The notes beneath the pieces were generated by a model that saw only the letters and a program-made list of their open reading frames with translations, did no database searches and had not been told where the DNA came from. Made by a program: the position numbers and the translations under genes. A stretch of 61,733 bases of DNA. Source: Carex sylvatica. Taxonomy: Eukaryota; Streptophyta; Magnoliopsida; Poales; Cyperaceae. The stretch covers positions 1 through 61,733 of the forward strand of contig CAXKVR010000571.1 of NCBI GenBank assembly GCA_964058845.1, written 5' to 3'. This document shows positions 20,332-31,651 of this stretch, in pieces; positions within the stretch are counted from its first letter, which is position 1; each line of letters begins with the position of its first letter.

Positions 20332-23300
20332 TTACATCCAACCAGGACCAAATCCATCGATATGGTTGGTACATTCTCTGCCCATTTGATCTGCACATAG
20401 TTGTTCATACCTACAATAACAAAATAAATATTTAGTTATTATATATATATATATATATATATCATAATGAATATGAATCAGAAAGATAACAATTGTTATC
20501 GCTAAAAAGATATACGCAATGAGTGCTTTAGTTTAAGAAAAGACTATTATTTCTTTTTTCTTTTTTTCAATGGATAATTTGATGGCCTCTTGCTGCTATA
20601 AAGTCATTGGATTTTTCAGAAAGTGGTAGCTGTTTCCTGAGGTAGTTTCCCACTATATATATAATATTGTTCTTATAAGCCAAAGTATGAGAAATAAAAA
20701 GAAAAGACTCATTTAAGATTGAAGTACGTGATCTTTCTTTCTATTAGATGTGCACACTGAACGTTTGCTCAAAACCTGCTTGACCTATGGTTGTGAGATA
20801 TATCTTCCTGAATTCATAATATACCAAACTTTATATCTTTCTGATTTTGATAGTTTATATCCTTCTTTCTGGTACAATGAAGAAGGTAGTTTTGTTCTAA
20901 TGAAATATCAAAATAGACTTTTTGAATTCAACTTTTCACAGCAATAGTTCTTCAAAATTATGTCGTAGAGAGAGAAAGAGAGACAGCGAGATATAGCGCT
21001 AGAGGTTTATAAAAAAAGGACAATCTTGCTGATGGCTATGATAGGTGGGGTAGGGTTGCTTTGTATACAGGGTCCAGATGAGGACCTTTCCATTTGTTAG
21101 AACAATGATATGATGTATGACAAGTTTGTATTGCACAGTTGTTTGATTAAATGCTGAGCTTTTCCAAGAAAAAAATAAGGGAGGTTTAATTAAAATAATA
21201 AAAATTAGGAGAGAGATTGAGAGAGACCCAATTTGCATGGCAGTATCACATGCAGTTGGAAAGAGTTCATTTGATTGTGGTTCAGGTTCCTCTTGATTAT
21301 TGGATCCACTGGCTTGATCATGCTGCCACGTCATCTGAAGAAGATTCTCAGACCCAACAAGAAGCAGCTGTCATTTTAAATTAAAGAACCATTAATTTAG
21401 AATTTTAAACTATTTTCATGGCTCCGTGGTAAGCATAAAAATAACATTATTTTCAGAATGATAGTATATCTTACCTTCCTCTTTAGGTCCCTGTTAGCAT
21501 CTTGAAGGTTTTGCTCCTTTCATATGTACAGATGTAAACAAAGTAACAAAGATAAACTCAACAAGAAAATGCAAATGATAAATGCTAATCAGATGGTAGT
21601 TAAGTACCTTGCGTTTGAGATCAAAGAGCTGATCAAGCATTGTCTGAGTCTGCACGTCAGATACAATATTGTACATTATTTTATTATTTGCAAGAGTTTT
21701 ATCATATATTATCCACGTAATTAAAAACCTCACAAATCTACACAAATATAAGAAGTTTCTACAAGAGTTTGATGATTGAGATATATATCCGGTATACCTT
21801 GGAGGATCGGATACGAGTAAGAGACAATTCAATCTGATTCTCAAGCATTTCAAGCTGTGTCATGTTTAGCGGTGCTAAGTCCTCACCAAGAAGGTTTCTA
21901 TTGAAGTTCCATAATAAAGAAGGCAATAAAAATTATCAAGATCATGATAACAGTAACTAAATAAGCAACAAGTACTAGAACAAACTTAATGACAGTTATT
22001 TAAAAAGTTTGACAAGTACTTAATTTAGTTATACGATTTAAGAAGTAACATATCATTCAATGTTTTTCAAGATTTCACTATTTTCTGTCTAGTTGTATTT
22101 GTGTCCTCCTTTTTTTTTGTATGATGCAGCCCTCACTTAACCTTAAAATTTTCACTTTGTCATGAAATTTTTTTCAATGGAAATATTAACTCCCTTCTTT
22201 TTTAAAAAGAAAAAGAACATGGGATCTACAAATGGATTAAAATAAATTAGAAATTGTATATGCTCCAACACTAATCTGCATGGAGGCACCAATCAAGCTC
22301 TATTGCTTCCGAATCTGAACCATTATATTTCTTTCTACCTACCTCTGGTTAAGTTGTAGACTCTCGACTCTTGATTTCAGCTTCAAGTATTCCTGATAGT
22401 TCTTCTACATTTGAAGAAAAGGGGTAATTGAGTACAGAACTTGTGTGGATATATATGATGTTACCAGACATTAGCCTTTAAATTGGAAAAACTATATATA
22501 TAATAAAGGATTAATTAAAGTCATTACTTCTGTATCCTTTAGCGGTGCTGCAGCTTCTGATGCACTATAGCTACACTTTTGGTACCTCTCCAGTGTTTTG
22601 ACCATGCTGAAAAGGAAAGAAGAATGTAACAGATCAGTCTAAAACTGCAATCCGAGAAATTTTAAGTGATGTGAAACACCAAATTATATCTTGGTTAAGT
22701 GAACTAATTTATGCCATTTTTGCTTGGTGTTTTTTAATGCTAGTCTGGTATGGGGTCTATTTAGTAACTCTTCATTTATTCTTATGCCTTTATTGATTGA
22801 AATTTCAAATTGTGGCTTCAGAATCTAAGTGAGAGTGTTTTATATTTGGTGTTAGAGCTTGATTTTATTTTCATTAATGTGTGATTGTATATTATTAATT
22901 TATAACTATCATGGTCGATCAATAGCTTTATGTTGATGTACAGTATACTTGATGGATTACAATACATTTGGATAATTAATTCATGGTATATATAGATAGA
23001 ACTAAAAATAAAACTATTAACATAAAATGGTAAATATATGCATGATAGCTTTCATTGTAGACACCCTGACTGCTATTTCACACATTGGTACAAGATTATA
23101 TTATTGCAAATATATATTAGGGTTCCAACTTCCGACCCCAGTTATTGTTAATAGAAGTGATCCAAGTAAGATTGACACTTATAAATTGTTAAACTTTAAT
23201 AACATTTCGTCCTTTTGGGTGTCATTTTTCAAATCTAATTAATCCTATTTTACAAATATTGGATGCCTTTGAAAGAGAATTAATTTTCTGGTGATACATC

Positions 23301-26300
23301 CTCTCAGAGTGTATATCAGTCTCAGCCAATCTTACTGCAATATGTATCACCTTATTTCTTGTAAATAAGTTAATTCGTTGTCAGTTGCTATTTAACTCCT
23401 GATATTTTTCTCATCAAATATTCAAATTTTTGTTTGCACAAATAAATATTTAAACCTATTCAGCACTACTGCCAATAATTACATAATCTTATTCTAAGTG
23501 GAAATGTAGTATGTACAGATATAACCTAATTGGGAAGAGTAACTCGATATTACTAATTTTTAGAAAATTATTATTTTCCTTCCTATCAAGTCATATATAG
23601 TTACAGCAAAACCAGTGGGTAATTATATTTATTTTTTAGACAGAACAGTAACATATTGTTATTGTACAGAATTCCAATATGGAAATCAGCCAGTGCTAAA
23701 GACTAAAGTCTTAATTAATAGATTTCACACCTACCAGCAATTCGAGCAGCTAAATTTTATCTGCAACCACAATCTTAAAGAAATCAGTTTTTATGTTTGT
23801 TACTTTTTTTTTATAGAGGGGAAATTAATGATTTAAAGTTTTTGGAACTCTTGAATAACATCACTTTCTCCCTATCAATGAAAGGGAATCATTTGGCTCC
23901 AATTTTATATAAGAAAAAAAATTCAATGATATTAATTTTGATCATCGAATTAAGTATGGGTAGGTAGTTAGTGACTTCCAAAATAAAAATCTTAGTAATT
24001 ACGGAATGTTTGCTTTGCTGTTAAGACTAGTTCTTAATTTTTTGAGAATAAAATATTTACTAATAAATAAATATTACAATAAAATACATTTATACCCTTA
24101 TACTTCATTTTTTTAAATGAAATTGTCATAATATGCACGGATTAACTCATATTATGGATCCCTTGCTCCATTTGAAAAGTTCAAACAGTTGATCCGAACA
24201 ATTAAACATGATCTTCATATGAATATATACGTAGAGACCATATTTTACATTCTTTAGAATCTTTTACTTTTAGATAGGTAGAAAATCAATACTTTCAATG
24301 GTCCATGATTTTTAGATGAAGTGATTTACTACCTTTTTAAAAATTAGTATTTTTTTTGATACAATGTAAAATTTGATCTCCAAGTATATAAAAATCACGT
24401 TTAACAGTTTGAATTGGTTGTTTCAACATTGAAAATAGAGATATGGATCCATAGCACGGGTTGATCCATAATATGAATATTACCATAGCCTTACTCTTTA
24501 GAAAATCTCAAGAACAAGCAAAGCCATTTTATTAAGTAAACATAAATCATGCAACCAACAAAAAGTTGGTGCACAGGAGAGCAATTTCCTATAAAAATAT
24601 AGAAATTTACTCACTACAAGAATTGATTGTAGCATTACATATATATTGAGTAGCTCAAATTAGTCATTCGAGTTTCAGTAACAGAGTTATGAAGCACTAG
24701 GTAATCAATGCATGAATAGCACCAAAGCCAGCCTCTAATATTAATTTAGTGTGTGAACGACTTTTTATTTATCTTTGTACTTTTATAAATTAACAACTAT
24801 ATTTCTCTTTTTCCATAGAATCATAGAATTTTGCTTGATTCAAAAGTGTCGTCTGGAGTCTGGACACATACATTATAAGTTATAAACATAAAACATTAAG
24901 ATTTTCACACTCTTCAATTAACATCTGTTAACTCTTACGTCTAGATATATGTATTTTTCATCTTTTTTGCATGATGTGAGCTCAAAATTCTCAATCACCC
25001 AATACGGTTGCAATAATCTGCAACATCTACATGAATGACAAGTAACCATGTGGTTAATTTAAGTGAAATTTACAAAAAAAAAAAAACCGCTGTGTAGGGG
25101 TGTAAACGGAGAGGATAATGCTAATACCATATCCGTATCCATCTTTTAATGAGTGGATATGGATACGGATACGGATAGTAAATGAATATCAAAATTTTAA
25201 AACTAAATCGCCTTAAACGGATACGAATATGGAGCGAATAATCTACAAATGAATACGGATACGAAACGAATAATTGTTGGATTATTGAGTTATACACTTT
25301 AAGATACACAAGAGTGTCTTGTTGTTGTCTTGAAATAATGACTAAAATCAATTTAACAAAGACTAAAAATATATTACATTTACGGGCTAAAGTCTTGAAT
25401 GAAAAATAACGGAGAGCGAAGAAATAGAGGTAAAAATGAAAGAAAATAGAACTATTGTAGTATTATCACAAGCAAAAAAGAGAGTAAATTAGAAACTATA
25501 TATATCGTATTATCATTTATTTCACAATTAAGACTGAAATGAATATGAGATAATTATATAACAACTTCTATCTGGTGTAGTAAAGTCAGAGCCGGTTGGA
25601 AGCAATTTCGAATTTGAATAATTGCGAATACAGATACAGACATTCACTTTAATAAAATTATATGTATCCGTATCTACCATTATTTCACCATATGCAAAAA
25701 AATATCCGTAATTATCCGTATCCATTTAATCCGAATTCAGATAATCTTCGCATACGGAGCCGATTATCCGTATCCATCTACACCCCTATTGCTGTGTGAT
25801 TCTTTGGAGAATATGATACATTTGCTGTTATTTGTAAAGCCCGGGACAGATATGCGATATATTTAATTAATAAAAAAAAAAATCCAGATATGGATGTCTT
25901 TTCAGCCTTTTATCACGAGAGTTTAAATAACAAAAGAGAGGCCATGGCTTGCAAGGGTAGGAATGGAAAGCACAGCTTTCTTTTCCAGTTGTCAACTCAA
26001 GGAATCCCAAGACGTTAGCATGAAATGAAATCCACTACAGTATTTCATTTTTTTGGTCAGCTTGTACTAAACCTCGAGACCCAAAAAACTGTACGGGATT
26101 TGTCAGAAAGAGAGAGAGAGAGAGAGATTATTCTGAACAACTCTAACTTAAAAAAAAAATAGAGTAATTGGAGTCTCCAATGGAACAGTATACCCCAAGG
26201 CCAATATTTAGGAAAAGTAACTGTGCCTGTTTTGAAACTCTCTTTTAAAATTCTTTGCTATCACTTCATCTGAAGGGAAATGATTTTTTGTTGAAAACAA

Positions 26301-27803
26301 ATTAATATGTGCTAATATTTTATACTAGTTATTAATATTGGTCAAAGCAATGCAATATGTGATGATGAAATATACGGTAGATACCGAGATTCTTCTTCAA
26401 CAGAAACACTATTTCTGGTAGATTCAGTATCTAGACAGGAGCTCGACTAGACTTCCTTAGGACTATTCATTCAGTTAGGTTTGCCAAATATAATTTAGCT
26501 TAATAAATGAAGTGGTTTTATAGTGAACTTATTAGCTAGTGGTGTGGTCATAGATAAACAAATTTGCTTTATTGCCACTACAACAGTATGATTGACTACA
26601 TCAGACGTTTAGCGAAACATCATTCTTATCTTCATTTCTTAAGAAACACTTAGAGTTTACTTAAACTTTCTAAGATTATGTAGTACATTTAATTAAGGCC
26701 ATGTATTATTCAAATTTATACTGATCTACATAAGATAAGAATTTATTTATCTTCCATTTGCTCTCCACTTGGTAATCATTTTTTGAATTTATCGTGTTCA
26801 ATGTATATATTTAAACTTTAATTTTTGCTCGCCCTCTATCCTATATACTTTTTCTTCCTCCAATTTATACTTCCATTTCAATCATAACCTCTCTCCCTCT
26901 CCCTCTATCCTATACTCTTTCTTCCTTCAATTTATACCTCCATTTCAACGTTACCTCTTCATGAACCATACCTCATTCAATCACCTTAAAATGTAACTTG
27001 AATCGCCACGCCATGTATATCACTTGTCTCAGACACTATGATAGCACTATATTAATTCCATAATATGTACATTAGTATAAATGTTATTAGCCATTAACTA
27101 CAGACTATAGTTTGCTCTCCTACAGTTCGTCAAAATATTTAAGAAATAGGGAAAAGCTTGTAACTGTGTTATTAGCTATATGAAATTATTGTGTTTCAAA
27201 CTTCATACAATTTGAGTGTTCAATATTTATTAATTTTATTTTAACAAAAATATATTGACCGTGATCATTTATCATGTGTGTCATTTAAATATCTTATTGA
27301 TCACTATCTAAATGTCATATTTTAAGGTAATTAAAAAGTTATTTATAGTAATATTTAAGATTGTCAGATTAATTTGTTTTCAGAAGAGTCCAACCCTTCT
27401 TTTATTTTATTTATAATTGTGAGTGATGAGTTTTCTTATATAAGAAGATCTGCAAAATAATTATTGAAAATACTGAATGGTTTTCCATGCTAAAAAGTGT
27501 ATCATTTTGCTTGCTATTCTTCTATTATAAAAAGCTGAAAGAAAGTTGAATAAATATATTATATTATTGATCGTTTGATTATAGTTCAGAGTATGTTCCT
27601 AAAATTTTAAGAATTAGGGTTGTCTTCAAGTTCTGAAAAAAAAAATGTTTACTGAAAGAACAGTTAATTTTTTTTTAGTTAAACAATTTTATAAAAAAAT
27701 GAATACAGAAAATTAGTCGCACATTACATCTTAAGTGCACCAAAAAAAACTTTTTTAAATTAGAGGAGATAAGCATCATACATGAATCAATCTGATAAAA
27801 AAA

Positions 27804-27841
<38 letters not shown>

Positions 27842-30114
27842 TAGATCGAACGGATGTGAGTAGAGATGATGTCAACTTAAGCAGCCTCTGCCAGGATTTA
27901 AAAAAAAAAATAGTAGAGATGATGTAACATAACTAAAAATTTGAAGATATAACACCCTTTATGGAGTATTAACTATATATATATTCTTAAACAAACACTA
28001 CCATCATTGTATCTTACGACTATATAGCCATCCACCAGATTCTAAAACTCAAGTATGGACTCCTAAGTTCTATTTAAAAGAAGAAAAAAGAAAAAAAAAT
28101 TTAGCCGTTGTCGCTTCCTTCTTCCTCTTCCACCTCTCTCCATTCCATTCCTCCCGCTCCTTCTAGTTTTCTTCTCTGCCATAGCAATATTCTTCCCTCT
28201 CTCGCTTCTATCTCCTCAAGCAGAAAAGAGAACAAGGAAGAGACAGTGAGCAATCTGACTGTCGAGCGCGGCGGCTATTGGACGAAAGTGGATCCGGTCA
28301 TAGATATAGATGGAGAAAGAGATAATAGGATATTTTTTAGAGTAGATAAATATAATTAGTTGATTAGATTAGTTTAGATCTAGGAAGGGGATTTCATGAG
28401 AATAAATGAGTTTAGATTTAGGAAGGAGAGTCATTTGACCCGTTGTAAGTCTGTTTTTTTATCAATGAAATTGTTAATTTGCATTTAAAGCCACTAACTT
28501 AAAAAAAAGAGAGTTATATTTAAAATATTTCATTGGATAGACAAATTTGAGGTTGCTCAGTTTAAATCAAAAGAAAAGAAAATATAATTTATATTGGTTC
28601 AAAATTTGTCAACTTGATGCCAATTAATTGTTCCAAAATCACAGATGATAAATCAATAACACATATATTTGTTATTTCATTTCTATTATTTTCTTATTAA
28701 TTATGTTAATTAACTACTGTTACTTTCAAGTAGAAGAGATATACATATAAATATCAGATGCTATATATATAGTTTCTCTCGGCTTCAAAGAATAATTTCA
28801 ACATGGATCTTACTAAATTAGCTCATCACTTTATTAGATAGAAAGTTAACTGTTTGTGTAAAATGAAATTGGTCTTGAAATATCATATAAGAATCAATAT
28901 TAGCAACAAAATTTGAGAAAATGAATGTATACAAGAAACATCATAAAAATGACATTCAAGGAGAGGTATGGCACAGAGACAGAGACAGAGGAGAGAGAGA
29001 AGAAACGATTCTCTTCGGCAGGCAGCTGCTGCCAAGTGTTGAGAAAGAGAGAGGAGAAATGATTACTAGGTTAAGTCTAGCTAGAGCGACCGTACTTCTA
29101 GCTCTGTCCCTCACTTGACGTTTCGTTAATCAGGACCACAAATGGCGGAAAGAGAGAGAGAACTTGAAGCTCAATCAAACAGTAAATTAGAATAACAAAA
29201 CCTCAGAACACACAAACTGACTGTCAATTTGAAGATCTGAACCTCCCTTTACTAACTTTTAATTTACAAAACGAGAACTAATCAAACTTCTTGGAAGTTA
29301 ATCCCGCTTTAAATCAAGGAACTCTAATTAGTCGGAGATCAAAGAATCAAAACTGCCTAACCTTTTTTCTTTGGGAAATCCCTATTTCTTTTTTGCAAAA
29401 TTATTTTGCAAGAACTGAAATAAAAGTTTCCTTTCTGGATGATGACAAAATATTAACTTTCAAATAAATAAGAAAATTTCCAAAAACAGCAGAAAGAGTG
29501 AAGATGCATGATACCCTAATTAAGGATATATTTTGACATGAACTACAAGCAAGATATCATAAGATAACTTTCAAAATACATCTAAACCTAATTAAGTTCA
29601 AGATCATATAAATCTACTAAAACTAGACCTATCTGTGGATTACTTACATAGAAATTTTATTTTGTTTTATTTTTCTGAAAAACAAAGAAATTTATGTTAG
29701 AAATATTTCAATCTAAACGAAACAATAAAACTTGTCAAAACCAGACTCATCTCTGTATATATATATATATTATTCACTTCTTTAGAAATACAAAGCTCTA
29801 ACTCTAAGTTCAAGCAATCTTCACATAATTAAACCGAAGCTTAAAATGAAAAAGAAAATAGGAAAAACAACAAAGAAAAATAAAGAAAAAACAGCAAGAG
29901 TGTTAGCAGTAATTCACAAGGGTAAATACCTGGGGCTGCTACAGAACTCAAACAGACGGCCACGGCTGGAGAAGATGATGAGCCCGACCTCCGCCTCGCA
30001 CAAAATGGACAGCTCGTACGCCTTCTTTAACAGCCCATTGCGCCTCTTCGCAAACGTAACCTGTCGGTTTATCTTGTTCTCGATTCGCTTCAATTCAACC
30101 CTTCCCCTGCCCAT
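20332..30114 (-). CDS. MADS34: SEPALLATA-class MADS-box transcription factor, MADS34/SEP4-like
   Basis: The eight exons are 30114-29930, 22606-22528, 22404-22343, 21897-21798, 21649-21608, 21516-21475, 21367-21228 and 20410-20332. They give 729 nt and 242 residues. Exons 2-6 are 79, 62, 100, 42 and 42 nt, sizes typical of SEP genes. The start is the canonical [20 protein letters not shown]; an in-frame extension to 30159 has no ATG and is ignored. The MADS domain is residues 1-60, then the linker ([20 protein letters not shown]), the K domain about 89-172 ([46 protein letters not shown]) and a C-terminus with SEP motifs [16 protein letters not shown] and GFGPGWM. 'AAAP', NYQEY and DLKRKEQ.LQDANR.LKRKL point to the LOFSEP/MADS34 (PAP2) branch. 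Family knowledge: a nuclear CArG-box binding factor that forms dimers and floral tetramers and acts in inflorescence and floral meristem identity. Intron 1 is 7,323 bp and holds transposons and GA tracts; the intron 7 donor (GTCTCT) is weak. Confidence 0.95.
24125..24496. mobile_element. Degenerate family A MITE in MADS intron 1
   Basis: The inner arms contain the shared phrases GAGACCATATTTTACATTCT and TTTGATCTCCAAGTATATAA. The outer arms CATATTATGGATCC (left) and GGATCCATAG...CATAATATGAATATTACCAT (right) pair. The right terminus AGCCTTACTC corresponds to the GAGTAAGGCT start of other copies. Confidence 0.55.
25095..25788. mobile_element. hAT-like element in MADS intron 1
   Basis: The termini TAGGGGTGTAAACGGAG and (reverse complement) TAGGGGTGTAGATGGATA match. 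The flanking 8-mers CCGCTGTG and TTGCTGTG agree at 6 of 8 bases, a decayed 8-bp duplication. Subterminal ATCCGTATCC/GGATACGGAT motifs are abundant near both ends. It is 694 bp and non-coding. Confidence 0.7.
26109..26126 (+). repeat. (GA)9 tract in MADS intron 1
   Basis: A simple GA dinucleotide run. GA tracts are bound by plant BBR/BPC (GAGA-binding) proteins, so a regulatory role is possible but unproven here. Confidence 0.8.
26832..26970 (+). repeat. Diverged ~70-bp tandem duplication in MADS intron 1
   Basis: CCCTCTATCCTATA...CTTTTTCTTCCTCCAATTTA...CCATTTCAA at 26832 recurs from 26901 with a few changes. Confidence 0.65.
27807..27839 (+). repeat. (GA)16 microsatellite in MADS intron 1
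   Basis: The longest GA run in the intron, about 2.3 kb downstream of exon 1 in the transcription direction. It would be read as (CT)n in the transcript. Confidence 0.9.
28078..28480 (+). other. Unrecognised transcript-like segment inside MADS intron 1
   Basis: A less AT-biased stretch opens with a pyrimidine-rich region resembling a 5' leader. It contains an open frame to 28359 (Ser-rich start, then [20 protein letters not shown]) and ends in T-rich sequence with AATGAAATTG. It could be a processed pseudogene or transposon piece on the strand opposite the MADS gene. No family is recognised. Confidence 0.2.
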
Positions 30115-30337
30115 TATTCTTCTTCTTGAGTTCTCCCCTCTACCTCTCTCTAGAGACAATTTTTGTTTTCCTCTCCTTTAGAGGGCTTCTCCTTATTCTT
30201 TTATTATGGAGCACCATCCTACTTTGTATCATATCATATCAATAGTGGTTTGACGGATTGACAGTGATGCGTCTGCCTTTTCTTTTCTTTTTATTTCATT
30301 TATTTTATATTTTTTTGGAGGTTTCCCGTAGGGAGTT
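30115..30337 (-). promoter_or_regulatory. 5' leader and proximal promoter of the MADS gene
   Basis: The minus strand upstream of the ATG is GA-rich (AGAGAGAGGTAGAGGGGAGA) in the first 60 bases. An AATAAAAG-type AT motif lies about 80-90 bases upstream and might act as a weak TATA element. No clear CArG box was found. Confidence 0.4.
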
Positions 30338-30537
30338 GGAGTAGGTCCGATGCCCATTGGACCTACTTTGGTTCGATGGGTGTTGTGACCGTCCAAATAC
30401 ATCAAGATTCGTGCACTCTGTATTAAAATACGTGCGAGTTTTTATCAATTTCCGTGGTCACAAATCTTAATGCTGATCATACGGTGTTAGAACCCATCGA
30501 ACCTAAAAGTAGGTCCAATGGGCATCGGACCTACTCC
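30338..30537. mobile_element. 200-bp MITE in the MADS promoter
   Basis: The left end GGAGTAGGTCCGATGCCCAT and (reverse complement of the right end) GGAGTAGGTCCGATGCCCAT are identical for 20 bases and pair for about 50. Both flanks carry the phrase TTCCCGTAGG(G/T)AGTT (30323-30337 and about 30544-30558). That is an unusually long flanking duplication, with five extra bases on the right. Confidence 0.8.
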
Positions 30538-30559
30538 TATGTCTTCCCGTAGGTAGTTA

Positions 30560-31111
30560 ACACTTCTCTTCCTCCTGAGTGTTGAGCTTAGATTTGCTTT
30601 TTTCCCCACCTGTTTTCTACTGTTGCTATTGGCGATAAAGTACGGAATTAATAAAGTAAAAAAATCTTGCACACGCGCTGAATATTTAATCAGCTATGGA
30701 ACCAATTCTGCTTCTAACGTGCCCCGTAATTAAATAGAGACGTCATCCTAAACTGATAACGGACACTTTCATTACTACAATAGCTAGCTCATTAAGTTTT
30801 AATCATTATTAGCTTAAATAGACAATTATATAAAGTAGGTTGCACAAAAAGCTTGTAGCTTGTGATTCAATTGAGTTTGATTTGAAAAAAAAAAAAAAAG
30901 TTTCGAAACAAATCAAATCCAGTTCAGTTCGAAATTGATTCGAATCGAACTCGAATTGAGTATGGCTCGGTTTGAAACTCTTCTTTTTGTTATAAACCCT
31001 GCTTTAATTTTGGACCAATTTAGTTCAAAACTAGTTCGAATTGCACCGAATCAAACTCGAACTCTCATTTTCAGTTCGAAACCCTATAAGAAAATCATGC
31101 ATATATATATA
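30560..31111. other. Intergenic DNA with hAT-like subterminal motifs
   Basis: No gene is seen. 30860-31080 repeats TTCGAA/TCGAACTCGAA phrases on both strands, a pattern common near the ends of hAT elements, but the termini could not be defined. Confidence 0.35.
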
Positions 31112-31633
31112 TTTTTTTTTGAAGAAATGTGACAGAAGCTGCCACATATTTGTATTAAAATCGAATTTAAACATACACAAACATCATTGGAGTTACACTT
31201 TCATTTTGTTAAAGCAAACATACACATCTAACTATAAATCTAATGACTTAATTAGATTTAAGTGCTTATTTTGTTGCTAACAGTTGTTTAACCAGAGACT
31301 CATTTCCTCTACGATTCTTGCTGCTAGAATTTTGGCTGGTATTCTTTGATTTCTGAAGATAATGCAATTGCGGTTTTTCCAGATATTCCACATTGTACAA
31401 ACGAATCTTGAGGACCATTCATTTCTGCTCATGCCTCCCTGTTGCTTGACCAACTTCCAAGAGTTTTCCCATATATGTGTTACAGTTCCTCCAATCTTCA
31501 TTATGTGCCTGTTGAGAAATGATGCAATATAAAACCATACCTCTACCGCATAAGGGCATAGAAAGATTAGGTGCGATAGTGACTCGATCGGGCAGTTAGA
31601 GCAGCAGACACAGGCTAGATCTGTTTGCATCAT
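31112..31633 (-). mobile_element. 5'-truncated LINE, 3' end with zinc-binding tail
   Basis: On the minus strand an open frame of ~118 residues contains CVCCSNCPIESLSHLIFLCP and WNIWKNRNCIIFRNQ, the zf-RVT-type C-terminus of plant L1 LINE ORF2. It is followed by a 3' untranslated region ending AGCTTCTGTCACATTTCTTC and a poly(A), seen as T's near 31112-31121. Immediately beyond the 5' break, 31638-31651 carries a short inverted piece (CTTATGCGGTAGAG) of the element's own sequence. Confidence 0.8.
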
Positions 31634-31651
31634 AAACCCTTATGCGGTAGA

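Larger units (their letters stand above)
22607..29929 (-). other. Giant first intron of the MADS gene
   Basis: It lies between donor CAG|GTATTT (29929) and acceptor TTTTCAG (22607). It contains a degenerate family A MITE, a hAT-like element, a 70-bp tandem duplication, several GA microsatellites and a transcribed-looking segment at 28078-28480. Large first introns with control elements are known in this MADS class; no specific enhancer can be named. Confidence 0.85.

Noticed and set aside
30115..30159. In-frame 15-residue extension upstream of the MADS domain
   Set aside because: It would start at a non-ATG codon, and MADS proteins of this class begin at MGRGRVEL. The canonical ATG at 30114 is used.
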